Part shown: positions 27,109 to 37,201 of the stretch, piece after piece | Numbering within the stretch: the first letter of the stretch is position 1 | Layout of the letters: every line of letters begins with the position of its first letter | Source of the DNA: Candidatus Paraluminiphilus aquimaris | Lineage (GTDB): Bacteria > Pseudomonadota > Gammaproteobacteria > Pseudomonadales > Halieaceae | Length of the DNA stretch: 64,000 nucleotides | Reading direction: 5' to 3' | NCBI RefSeq assembly: GCF_026230195.1 | Contig: NZ_CP036501.1 | Span: forward strand, 1,178,001 to 1,242,000 | Notes under the pieces: generated by a model | The model's input: the letters and a program-made list of their open reading frames with translations, nothing else | Told to the model about the DNA's origin: nothing | Databases searched by the model: none | Program-made: the position numbers and the translations under genes

Positions 27109-28734
27109 ATGCAAGGCTTGATGATGGATTTCCCATTAACAATTACGTCAATCATGGAGCACGCTGAGCGTGTTCATGGGGCGCAGGAGATCGTATCCGT
27201 AACGCGAGATAACCCAAGACACCGATACACCTATGCCGACGCATTTGGGCGGGTCCGCCAACTAGCCAATGCGATGAACGCGTGGGGCATGGCTTCGAGT
27301 GATCGCATTGCAACGCTTGCTTGGAACGATTATCGGCACTTTGAGACTTATTACGCATCAGCCTGCTCAGGGTATGTCTGCCACACGATCAACCCGCGCC
27401 TGTTCCCGGAACAAATCGTCTACATCATTAATCATGCTGAAGATCAGTTTGTCTTTTTAGATCCGGATTTTTGGCCGCTGATAGAGCAGGTTGCGCCTCA
27501 GTGTCCCGGTGTCAAAGGCTGGGTGGTAATGACAACCGCGGAACATATGCCCGAGACAACTTTGGCAAACGTTCACTGCTACGAGGATGTGATAGCGAAT
27601 CAGCCTGACAGCTTCGATTGGCCTGCGATCGATGAGAACGAAGCCTGTGCGCTTTGCTATACCTCGGGTACCACCGGCAACCCTAAGGGTGTTCTCTACA
27701 GCCACCGCTCAACGGTCCTTCACACGTACGCGACCATGATGCCCGATTCGATGAATATTTCGTCTGCCGACGTCGTGCTGCCAATTGTCCCTATGTTCCA
27801 CGTCAACGCTTGGGGTAACCCCTATGCCTGTCCAGTGGCGGGCGCCAAGATGGTCATGCCGGGCAATAAAATGGGCGATGGCCCGACGCTTGCGGCGCTT
27901 ATCAACGAGGAAGGTGTCACCATGTCAGCGGGTGTGCCCACTGTTTGGCTGAACCTCCTGGCGCATTTGCGCTCAACTGGTGAGCGTGTGGATACGCTGC
28001 AGCGGGTTGTTGTAGGCGGCTCCGCCTGCCCGCTCTCGGTGATGGAGGAGTTTGATACCTACGGTGTTGATACTCGCCATGCCTGGGGTATGACTGAGAT
28101 GAGTCCGCTTGGCACTTCAAACTCTTCGGGCGCCCGCCGGCATCAGTACGACGCTGAGACGTTTGCAAACATGCGAACCAACGTAGGTCAGCCTATTTTT
28201 GGCGTTGAAGTAAAGATTACCGACGATGACAACAAAGAGCTCCCTTGGGATGGCGTTGCGTTTGGTGCGTTGAAAGTGCGGGGACCGTGGATCTGCTCGA
28301 GTTACTTCAAGCTCGACGGCAGCTCTGCACATGAGGACGGAGACTGGTTTGAGACCGGTGATGTGGCGAGTATCGACTCCCGCGGCAATGTATCGATCAC
28401 AGACCGAACCAAGGATGTCATCAAGTCCGGTGGTGAGTGGATTTCTTCGATTGAAGTCGAGAACTGTGCGACAGGGCACCCCATGGTGGCCGAGGCCGCG
28501 GTTATTGGTCGTATCCACCCTAAATGGGGTGAGCGGCCACTTCTGATTGTGGTTAAAAATGGTGAGGGTGATGTTTCGCCCAGTGAGCTAAAAGCCTTCT
28601 TGGACGGGAAGATTGCCAAGTGGTGGATCCCCGACGATGTGCAGTACATTGAGGAAATGCCTCATACGGCTACCGGTAAAATTCAGAAGATGAAACTCAG
28701 GGAAATGTTCAACGACTATCAATTCCCAGCCTAA
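27109..28734 (+). CDS. Fatty acyl-CoA ligase (AMP-binding, AlkK-like)
   Basis: A 541-residue member of the adenylate-forming family. The P-loop motif is CYTSGTTGNPKGVLYSHRS near residue 185. The AWGMTEMSPL motif and the hinge TDRTKDVIKSGGEWISSIEVE follow, as does a terminal TATGKIQK lysine motif. It activates fatty acids with ATP to acyl-AMP and then acyl-CoA. The sequence form resembles medium-chain AlkK-type ligases more than FadD, but chain length is not deducible. An alternative ATG at 27121 gives MMDFPLTIT. A terminator follows. Confidence 0.87.
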   Translation: MQGLMMDFPLTITSIMEHAERVHGAQEIVSVTRDNPRHRYTYADAFGRVRQLANAMNAWGMASSDRIATLAWNDYRHFETYYASACSGYVCHTINPRLFPEQIVYIINHAEDQFVFLDPDFWPLIEQVAPQCPGVKGWVVMTTAEHMPETTLANVHCYEDVIANQPDSFDWPAIDENEACALCYTSGTTGNPKGVLYSHRSTVLHTYATMMPDSMNISSADVVLPIVPMFHVNAWGNPYACPVAGAKMVMPGNKMGDGPTLAALINEEGVTMSAGVPTVWLNLLAHLRSTGERVDTLQRVVVGGSACPLSVMEEFDTYGVDTRHAWGMTEMSPLGTSNSSGARRHQYDAETFANMRTNVGQPIFGVEVKITDDDNKELPWDGVAFGALKVRGPWICSSYFKLDGSSAHEDGDWFETGDVASIDSRGNVSITDRTKDVIKSGGEWISSIEVENCATGHPMVAEAAVIGRIHPKWGERPLLIVVKNGEGDVSPSELKAFLDGKIAKWWIPDDVQYIEEMPHTATGKIQKMKLREMFNDYQFPA

Positions 28735-28740
28735 CTTTTT

Positions 28741-28765
28741 AAGCCCCGTTCTTGCGGGGCTTTTT
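28741..28765 (+). terminator. Intrinsic terminator of the acyl-CoA ligase gene
   Basis: AAGCCCCG-N6-CGGGGCTT stem with a T run, 6 bases after the ligase stop. Confidence 0.92.
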
Positions 28766-28898
28766 GTTTCTGCTCGTTTATGGGTACAGTCCTTGTAGTG
28801 ATGGGGGCCATGTTCCAAGGGATAGCGTCTTGGGTTTCAGCATGCTTGCTTCTCAGCAGCCTCCTACCGGGAATGACAGATCAAGCTGGATAGTTCAG

Positions 28899-30431
28899 AT
28901 GCAAGGTTTTCTTGACTCAATGTCTACGTACACGCATCCCCGCGTGCTGGCCATGTTGTTTCTCGGCTTTTCGGCAGGGCTGCCGTTGTTACTTATTTTC
29001 TCGACCTTGTCTATTTGGCTGAGCGAGGCGGGTGTTGAACGCAGTGCCGTGACCTACTTCAGCTGGGCTGCGCTCGGTTATTCGTTCAAGTTTGTTTGGG
29101 CGCCACTGGTCGATAAATTGCCTTTGCCGCTTCTCGAACATTGGTTGGGTAAGCGACGAAGCTGGCTATTGCTATCGCAGTTGATGGTGATTTCAGCAAT
29201 GTTGTGGATGGCTATGAGCGATCCGGCGAGTACTGAGGGCCTTCGGTACATGGCATTTGCGGCCGTCTTGCTCGGTTTCTCGTCCGCCACACAAGACATC
29301 GTCATCGACGCTTACCGGATTGAAGCTGTTGAAGAAAAATTACAAGCGTTAATGTCAGCCTCTTACGTGGCAGGCTACCGGATAGGGATGATTGCTGCGG
29401 GTGCGGGCGCACTCTATCTCGCCGCGGGGCTGGGTACCACGAAAGAAGCCTACGTCTATTCGTCATGGCAACTCACTTACATAGCGATGGCGGGCACCAT
29501 GCTGGTTGGTGTCGCCACCACCTTGATGATCGAAGAACCGCGTCGTCGCAGTGAGTTAAGTTTCCTTGAGTCAACCAGTGACTACCTCCGATTCTTACTT
29601 TTGTTTGCCTGTTTTGTTTCCACGCTTGTGGGTGGCTACGTTTTGCTTGCCGATGGCATTACTGAACTTCGGATAGGGCTTGAGGGCCTTGGCCTCGGTG
29701 CGTCACTAGCGGCATTCTCGGCTGAGGCTATCTGGCTGCTGGCCACTGTTGCCATGGCGGCGGTCACGAGTTGGATGCTGGTGATGTTAAACATTGCTAA
29801 TCGGCGGGCACTGCAAGAAACCTATGTTAATCCGATTGCTGAGTTTTTTGGCCGCTACGGCAGGATGGCGTTCTTGGTGTTGCTACTCATTGGCTTCTAT
29901 CGCGTTTCCGATATTGTGTTGGGCGTGATCTCCAACGTCTTCTACGTGGATATGGGGTTCAGTAAAAATCAGATCGCGACCGTCACTAAAGTGTTCGGTC
30001 TATGGATGACTATTCTGGGTGGCTTTGTCGGGGGTTTCCTCACCATCCGATACGGTGTGCTCAAGATCTTGATGTTAGGTGCTGTGATGACCGTCATCAC
30101 GAATTTGTTATTCATCCCCCTTGCCAATAACCCCGGAAATCTCTCGTTGCTCTATGTCGTCATCGGCGCAGATAACCTCACCGCCGGGTTAGCGGCTGCT
30201 GCCTTCATTGCTTATCTCTCAAGCCTGACAAACCTGTCTTTTACTGCGATGCAATACGCCATGTTCAGTTCAATGATGACCCTATTCCCCAAATTACTGG
30301 GTGGCTATTCAGGCTCAATCGTTGACTCACTGGGCTATGAAAGCTTTTTCCTCATCTCATCCATGATGGGTGTGCCGGTCCTCGTTTTAATTTGGGCTGT
30401 TGATCGCTACGTGAAAGAGATCAAGCCGTGA
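28899..30431 (+). CDS. AmpG-like MFS permease
   Basis: A membrane protein with about 12-14 hydrophobic segments and the AmpG-type N terminus: HPRVLAMLFLGFSAGLPLLL, then SWAALGYSFKFVWAPLVD and a basic loop GKRRSWL. SATQDIVIDAYRIE is a strong family signature. AmpG imports anhydro-muropeptides for cell-wall recycling. The frame opens at 28752 within the previous terminator; no start has a good ribosome site. I use ATG 28899 (alternatives 28842 and 28920), giving about 510 residues. The next gene overlaps it by 4 bases (GTGA). Confidence 0.83.
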   Translation: MQGFLDSMSTYTHPRVLAMLFLGFSAGLPLLLIFSTLSIWLSEAGVERSAVTYFSWAALGYSFKFVWAPLVDKLPLPLLEHWLGKRRSWLLLSQLMVISAMLWMAMSDPASTEGLRYMAFAAVLLGFSSATQDIVIDAYRIEAVEEKLQALMSASYVAGYRIGMIAAGAGALYLAAGLGTTKEAYVYSSWQLTYIAMAGTMLVGVATTLMIEEPRRRSELSFLESTSDYLRFLLLFACFVSTLVGGYVLLADGITELRIGLEGLGLGASLAAFSAEAIWLLATVAMAAVTSWMLVMLNIANRRALQETYVNPIAEFFGRYGRMAFLVLLLIGFYRVSDIVLGVISNVFYVDMGFSKNQIATVTKVFGLWMTILGGFVGGFLTIRYGVLKILMLGAVMTVITNLLFIPLANNPGNLSLLYVVIGADNLTAGLAAAAFIAYLSSLTNLSFTAMQYAMFSSMMTLFPKLLGGYSGSIVDSLGYESFFLISSMMGVPVLVLIWAVDRYVKEIKP

Positions 30432-30994
30432 GTTTCGTAGAGTTCACAGATAGCACCACGAAGACTGCACATACACCGACTGGGATGAAAAACGTCAAGA
30501 AAGACGCTCTCGTCGCAACAAGACACCTTAATGGGCCGCCCCTTGGATGGGCGATACGTCTCACCCTGTTAATCTGCTTTGCAACCTCAGCGCTTGGGAT
30601 GGAGGCAGAGTCCAGTAGCGAAGAAGAATTAACGAGCCGCCCCGTGGGAAAGACACAACTTACAACCGCTCAGATTACCGACCTATTTTCTGATGTCATT
30701 GATCGTGGCGAGGTTCAGAACCAGCGCGGTATATCCGCAGAGACACGCTGGCACGCAGATGGAACCTTTGTCAGCCAATGGACCAGAGAAGCCAATGGCG
30801 ATGGTGACCCGATAAAACGGCAGGTCAGGGGTCGTTGGCGAGTCGAGAATGACCTCCGATGCGTGACGTTTAGCACAGGAAATCAGTCTGATTGGTCATG
30901 CGCTGAGGTCTGGATGCTTGACGATGAACGCGTGCTGTCTCTCAACCCTGATGGGAGCATTCACGGCCTGCATCGGCTGTCTCCCTTGAAATGA
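30428..30994 (+). CDS. Hypothetical exported protein
   Basis: A 188-residue protein I cannot assign. A basic region is followed by one hydrophobic stretch (GWAIRLTLLICFATSALG, about residues 40-57), consistent with a signal peptide or membrane anchor. The remaining 130 residues include an acidic linker and a beta-rich, lipocalin-like pattern (GRWRVENDLRCVTF and a later Cys, which could form a disulfide). The GTG start overlaps the ampG stop; a later ATG at 30485 would shorten the leader and look more like a normal signal peptide. Coupling to ampG hints at a cell-envelope role. Confidence 0.7.
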   Translation: MSFVEFTDSTTKTAHTPTGMKNVKKDALVATRHLNGPPLGWAIRLTLLICFATSALGMEAESSSEEELTSRPVGKTQLTTAQITDLFSDVIDRGEVQNQRGISAETRWHADGTFVSQWTREANGDGDPIKRQVRGRWRVENDLRCVTFSTGNQSDWSCAEVWMLDDERVLSLNPDGSIHGLHRLSPLK

Positions 30995-31079
30995 GCGCTA
31001 AAAACCCACATTACCTAACATATCGCGGCGCAATGGAACGACGTACACTGGGTACAGATGCGTGGGCGAGGAAAACCTT

Positions 31080-31529
31080 ATGCCGTTTTTGCTGATTGCA
31101 TATCCGTTTTTGGAGTTTTGGTCATTACTTGAGCTCAGCGCTCAAGCCGGTGCACTCGCTACCGTCGGTTACATCCTACTCATGATCACCCTAGGCTATT
31201 GGCTACTTCAATTAGCAGGACGTTCTGCACTACTCACTGCAGGACGATTCCCTTCGGCCGCGGCTATTCGTGGCCAGCTCTTTGCTGGAGAGATAAGCGT
31301 GGCCTTCGGTGCCGTGCTGTTAATGATCCCCGGGTTAATCTCTGATTTCCTCGCCCTCTACGTTTTTTTGAGGGCGGCTGTAAAAGCTGTGTTTGGTGGG
31401 GTGAGTTCACGCACAAGTTCACGTTCCGCGGCACCTGAGCGAGACATTCCTGATCGCACGCCAGATATCCCCACCGATCGCGGCCCCATTACGCTCGAGG
31501 GTGATTATTCGCGCGTTGAAGACGATTAA
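31080..31529 (+). CDS. fxsA: FxsA family membrane protein
   Basis: The ATG at 31080 is preceded by GAGGAAAACC; the frame is open from 31062. The 149-residue protein starts MPFLLIAYPFLEFW and has three to four hydrophobic helices. The GLISDFLALYVFL motif and a polar tail rich in Ser, Arg and Asp follow. In E. coli FxsA affects exclusion of phage T7, and fxsA lies close to groES-groEL as it does here. Its normal cellular role is not settled. Confidence 0.88.
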   Translation: MPFLLIAYPFLEFWSLLELSAQAGALATVGYILLMITLGYWLLQLAGRSALLTAGRFPSAAAIRGQLFAGEISVAFGAVLLMIPGLISDFLALYVFLRAAVKAVFGGVSSRTSSRSAAPERDIPDRTPDIPTDRGPITLEGDYSRVEDD

Positions 31530-31562
31530 AGCGCGGTTATTTCTGTTTTTTTTTAATGCTTT

Positions 31563-31589
31563 TTAGCACTCTCACCTCTTGAGTGCTAA
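31563..31589. promoter_or_regulatory. CIRCE operator (HrcA binding site) upstream of groES
   Basis: TTAGCACTC, nine bases, then GAGTGCTAA: an exact match to the CIRCE consensus, the target of the HrcA repressor. The symmetry extends two bases further on each side. It lies 6 bases upstream of the sigma-32 -35 element. hrcA is not in this window. Confidence 0.93.
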
Positions 31590-31595
31590 AAAAGG

Positions 31596-31621
31596 CTTGA
31601 AATTGTTTTTGGAGTCCCCAT
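31596..31621 (+). promoter_or_regulatory. Sigma-32 heat-shock promoter of groESL
   Basis: CTTGAAA (31596-31602), a 13-base spacer and CCCCAT (31616-31621) match the RpoH consensus elements and spacing exactly. Expected transcript start is near 31630, about 50 bases before groES. Confidence 0.92.
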
Positions 31622-31680
31622 TATTCCCTCAGCCCTCAGTGGGGGATAAAAAATAATCGTCATTTTGGAGATTGAAACCC

Positions 31681-33650
<1,970 letters not shown>

Positions 33651-33673
33651 GCCACGCTCATTGCGACTTAGAA

Positions 33674-33699
33674 ACCCGGCCGAGCGCCGGGTTTTTTTT
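33674..33699 (+). terminator. Intrinsic terminator of groESL
   Basis: ACCCGGC-N5-GCCGGGT stem with eight T residues, 23 bases after the groEL stop. The rest of the 462-base gap to 34112 holds no gene, RNA gene or repeat I can support. Confidence 0.94.
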
Positions 33700-34112
33700 G
33701 CGCAGAAAAACGTGTGTCCGCGATTTAGGCGCTTCTCAGCCCGCCACCTAAGCTAGTTTTTGGTTAACTAATGGTGAGTGCGTGATGGGTGCGTGGTGGG
33801 TGGCCGAGAGGTTCCGAGAGCATTCACCCTTACCGACAGGCACTCGGGTCATTTGCAGGGTTTTTGACCTTGGCGTCTGTCGCGCCTTGCCATCACGCAG
33901 TATAAACATTGGCAGGCGTTCTTATTGCGATGTGTCAGCCTCCGATTGTTGCTTTGCATATCGTGCACTGCACAAACCGCTTCTCATTAAACGGATTATG
34001 GTGAAAGCCGCCCTTTAAAACGGTGGTTGCGGGTTCTTTTTTTTTGATGTGCGGATATACTGACCCTAGGGCAGGGCGTCGAAGACGCTGTTTTACAAAA
34101 GAGGAAAAATAA

Positions 34113-34739
34113 ATGGAATACGCGATCGGTTTCATCTTTCGTTACGTGCATGTGCTTGCCGGTATCACTTGGATCGGCATGCTTTACTACTTCAACTTTG
34201 TACAAACTGAGTACTTCAAAGAGGCTGAGGCTGAGGCGAAGAAAGACGCCATGGCGAAGCTTGCGCCGCGTGCGTTGTGGTGGTTCCGTTGGGGTGCAAT
34301 GTTTACCTTCATCACCGGTCTTTACCTGTTCCACAAGTTAGGTGCATTTACCAACTTTAATCAGGCAGCTATTTGGGTAGGCGCCACGGCCGGAACATTT
34401 ATGTTTCTCAATGTGTGGCTCATCATTTGGCCAAACCAGCAAGTTGTCCTGGGTATGAAGGAAGGTGACGGTCCTTCAAGTGCTGCGAAGGCAGGACTAG
34501 CAAGCCGCACTAACACTTTGTTCTCGGGTCCAATGCTGCTCGGTATGCTCGGATCGAAGCATCTCTCGCCCATTTTGGGTGGTAGCTCAACAGGACTGAT
34601 GCTCGCATTGGGTTTGATCGTCTTGCTGGAGATTAATGCCATCATGGGTAAGCAGGGTCCGATGACCACTGTGAAAGGTGTGATCCATATGTCGTTGCTA
34701 CTCACAGTCGTGGTTTGGGCTCTGCTCAACTACGTTTAA
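34113..34739 (+). CDS. PuuD-like (urate hydroxylase domain) membrane protein
   Basis: A 208-residue protein with about six hydrophobic segments. The first carries IFRYVHVLAGITWIGMLYYF, characteristic of the PuuD family. KLAPRALWWFRWGAMFTFITG and NVWLIIWPNQQ are other family-like stretches. PuuD urate oxidases have this membrane domain fused to a C-terminal cytochrome c; here the protein ends at the last helix with no CxxCH motif. It may be a stand-alone membrane subunit of unknown function. The ATG follows AGAGGAAAAATAA. It is monocistronic, with a terminator. Confidence 0.75.
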   Translation: MEYAIGFIFRYVHVLAGITWIGMLYYFNFVQTEYFKEAEAEAKKDAMAKLAPRALWWFRWGAMFTFITGLYLFHKLGAFTNFNQAAIWVGATAGTFMFLNVWLIIWPNQQVVLGMKEGDGPSSAAKAGLASRTNTLFSGPMLLGMLGSKHLSPILGGSSTGLMLALGLIVLLEINAIMGKQGPMTTVKGVIHMSLLLTVVVWALLNYV

Positions 34740-34760
34740 GTTGCTGGGTTGTGCAATGAG

Positions 34761-34782
34761 GGCGGCTTAGGCCGCCTTTTTT
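34761..34782 (+). terminator. Intrinsic terminator of the PuuD-like gene
   Basis: GGCGGC-TTAG-GCCGCC stem followed by six T residues, 22 bases after the stop. Confidence 0.92.
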
Positions 34783-34851
34783 GTGCCCGAATAATCGCCA
34801 CGAACCCCGGTTGGTCGCGGTATACTGATGCTTCTAGGGGGGAGGAGTGAC

Positions 34852-35625
34852 ATGGCCCAAGATGAGCTAACCGAAATTCCATCATTTGCGGCTCGGCGAG
34901 ATGAAGCCGTAGACAGCGCGCCGCGCAACGCGATACCGAGTCGAGGCCGTGAAACCGTGGGGATGTCGAGTGCGGGTAAATTTGCGCTGGCGTTTTCGTT
35001 TATCGCGGTTTGTTTTCTGTCGGCTTATGCCTGGTATAGCCATCAACTCATTACTGAATTGACGGTCGATCAAGCGCGGACAGGGAAGCAGGTGCAAGGT
35101 CTTGAAAATTTACTGACAGATACAGACGAAACGGTCACCAAATCGGCGGCCGCCATGGGTGCCCAGCTCAACTTACTCGATACTGAGGTGCGCAAACTTT
35201 GGGATGCACGAAAGATCTCTAACAGAAAGCTTTCTGATCTGGAAAAGACTGATAAATCAGCCGCCAAAACCGTACAGACACTCCAAGACAACGGTTTCCG
35301 GCAGAAAAAGACCTTAGATGCCCTCACAGCCGACCTTAAGGCTCTACAGACACTCTCTGCCGATATTGAGCGTCTAGCGGGGTCCGCTCGGCAAATACAG
35401 AGCGATGTTGAGCGGCTCGCGGACAACGTCAACCGATCGAAGTTAGAGCGTGCGGCGCTAGGGAAGCGCGTTGGAGCGAATGAAGAGTGGGTCGCTTCGA
35501 TAAATAATTTCCGGAAGCAAGTGAACACGAACGTTAACCAACTTAGGGCGGATATTCGCGCGTTATCCGCAAAAGTTGATGCGATAGGTGCGGCGCCGGC
35601 GGTAGTGACGCCCGCGGTTCAGTAA
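34852..35625 (+). CDS. Hypothetical membrane-anchored coiled-coil protein
   Basis: The ATG at 34852 has GGGGGGAGGAG eight bases upstream and gives 257 residues. A polar N terminus of about 40 residues is followed by a single membrane helix (FALAFSFIAVCFLSAYAWY). A long predicted coiled coil then occupies most of the rest, with heptad-like Leu spacing and many Lys, Asp and Gln; the protein ends in an Ala/Pro/Val tail. The topology suggests a cytoplasmic N terminus and a periplasmic rod. I do not recognise a family, and nothing in the neighbours (PuuD-like upstream, fumarase downstream) fixes a role. Fumarase starts 22 bases after its stop. Confidence 0.75.
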   Translation: MAQDELTEIPSFAARRDEAVDSAPRNAIPSRGRETVGMSSAGKFALAFSFIAVCFLSAYAWYSHQLITELTVDQARTGKQVQGLENLLTDTDETVTKSAAAMGAQLNLLDTEVRKLWDARKISNRKLSDLEKTDKSAAKTVQTLQDNGFRQKKTLDALTADLKALQTLSADIERLAGSARQIQSDVERLADNVNRSKLERAALGKRVGANEEWVASINNFRKQVNTNVNQLRADIRALSAKVDAIGAAPAVVTPAVQ

Positions 35626-35647
35626 TACGAGTTTAAAGAGGTAATGC

Positions 35648-37165
35648 ATGACGGTAATTCAAGACCGCGACGTTGTTGAAAGTGTAGCCGACGCACTTCA
35701 GTTCATCTCCTACTACCATCCACAGGATTTTGTGCAGGCGGTGCACCGAGCCTATGAAATGGAGCAAAGTCAGGCTGCAAAGGATGCGCTAGCTCAGATT
35801 TTGATTAACAGCCGAATGTGCGCAATGGGTAAGCGACCCATCTGCCAGGACACCGGTATTGTGACGGTGTTTGTCGACATCGGTATGGCGGTTCGCTGGG
35901 AAACGTCACAACCGCTGGAGGACCTGATCAATGAAGGCGTCCGACGCGCTTATTTGCACCCAGATAATAAGCTTCGTGCATCGATTCTTGATGACCCTGC
36001 CGGTGCACGAAAAAACACTAAGGACAACACGCCCGCCGTTATTCATACCCGCATGGTCGCAGGCAATACCGTCGATTTTCGCGTTGCAGCGAAAGGTGGT
36101 GGATCCGAGAACAAATCAAAGCTTGCCATGTTGAACCCGTCTGACAGCATCGTCGATTGGGTTGTAAAGACAGTGCCCACTATGGGAGCTGGGTGGTGCC
36201 CTCCCGGCATGCTCGGTATCGGAATTGGTGGTACGGCTGAAAAGGCCATGGTGATGGCGAAAGAGTCTCTGATGGATCCCGTTGATATTCACGAACTTCG
36301 TGAGCGTGGTGCGTCAAGCAAAGCCGAAGAACTTCGCATTGAGATTATGGATGCCGTCAACAAGTTGGGGATTGGTGCGCAAGGTTTAGGCGGGCTCACC
36401 ACAGTGCTCGATGTGAAAATCATGGATTACCCCACACACGCGGCGTCGCTACCTGTGGCAATGATCCCGAATTGCGCTGCAACGCGTCACGCCCACTTCG
36501 AGCTTAATGGTGAGGGACCGGTTTATCAGGAAGCACCGAGTTTAGAGGCATGGCCGGAGGTAACTTGGGAGCCGGGTGAGTCAGTACGGCGGGTTGATCT
36601 GGATACTGTGACCCAAGCGGAAACACTGACTTGGCAGCCCGGCGATACGCTGTTGCTATCGGGCACGATGTATACCGGTCGAGATGCCGCCCACAAGCGC
36701 ATGACGCAGATGATTGCCGACGGGGAGGAGCTCCCGGTTAACTTGCAGGGCAAGTTTATTTACTACGTCGGCCCGGTGGATCCTGTGGGTGACGAGGTGG
36801 TGGGTCCTGCAGGCCCTACAACATCGACACGAATGGATAAATTCACCGACAACATTCTCGAACATACGTGCCTATTAGGCATGATCGGTAAGGCTGAGCG
36901 GGGACCCGTTGCCATCGAAGCGATTCGCAAGCACAAAGCGGTTTATCTCATGGCCGTTGGGGGCGCTGCTTATTTGGTCTCAAAAGCCATTACGAACGCG
37001 GAGGTTGTCGCGTTTGAAGATCTCGGCATGGAAGCAATTTACGCGTTTACCGTAAAAGATATGCCAGTAAGCGTAGCGGTGGATGCTCAAGGTGAGTCGG
37101 TTCACATTACCGGACCCAAGGTGTGGCAAGCAGCTATTGAAGAGCAGGCGATTGAGCTGTTCTAG
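35648..37165 (+). CDS. fumA: Fumarate hydratase, class I (iron-sulfur)
   Basis: A 505-residue enzyme interconverting fumarate and malate in the TCA cycle. Class I signatures are present: cysteine in RPICQDTG near 75, NCAATRHAHF near 280 and HTCLLGMIGKAERGP near 400. The cysteines would hold an oxygen-sensitive [4Fe-4S] cluster. GSENKSKLAMLNPSD and PAGPTTSTRMDKFTD are other typical stretches. The single chain contains both alpha and beta parts, as in FumA/FumB. The symbol fumA is by family; FumA and FumB cannot be told apart here. sbcB starts 36 bases downstream. Confidence 0.94.
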   Translation: MTVIQDRDVVESVADALQFISYYHPQDFVQAVHRAYEMEQSQAAKDALAQILINSRMCAMGKRPICQDTGIVTVFVDIGMAVRWETSQPLEDLINEGVRRAYLHPDNKLRASILDDPAGARKNTKDNTPAVIHTRMVAGNTVDFRVAAKGGGSENKSKLAMLNPSDSIVDWVVKTVPTMGAGWCPPGMLGIGIGGTAEKAMVMAKESLMDPVDIHELRERGASSKAEELRIEIMDAVNKLGIGAQGLGGLTTVLDVKIMDYPTHAASLPVAMIPNCAATRHAHFELNGEGPVYQEAPSLEAWPEVTWEPGESVRRVDLDTVTQAETLTWQPGDTLLLSGTMYTGRDAAHKRMTQMIADGEELPVNLQGKFIYYVGPVDPVGDEVVGPAGPTTSTRMDKFTDNILEHTCLLGMIGKAERGPVAIEAIRKHKAVYLMAVGGAAYLVSKAITNAEVVAFEDLGMEAIYAFTVKDMPVSVAVDAQGESVHITGPKVWQAAIEEQAIELF

Positions 37166-37201
37166 AGGCTGTTTAGTCGCTGCGAGAGCGGAGGACTGAC
37201 C

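Noticed and set aside
33800-33835. tRNA-Ser-like start (GGTGGGTGGCCGAGAGG)
   Set aside because: There is no anticodon arm, T-arm consensus or acceptor complement at the expected spacing.
33782-34018. 78-codon frame after groEL
   Set aside because: It is rich in Cys, Arg and Ser with no ribosome site or hydrophobic core pattern, so it is unlikely to be coding.
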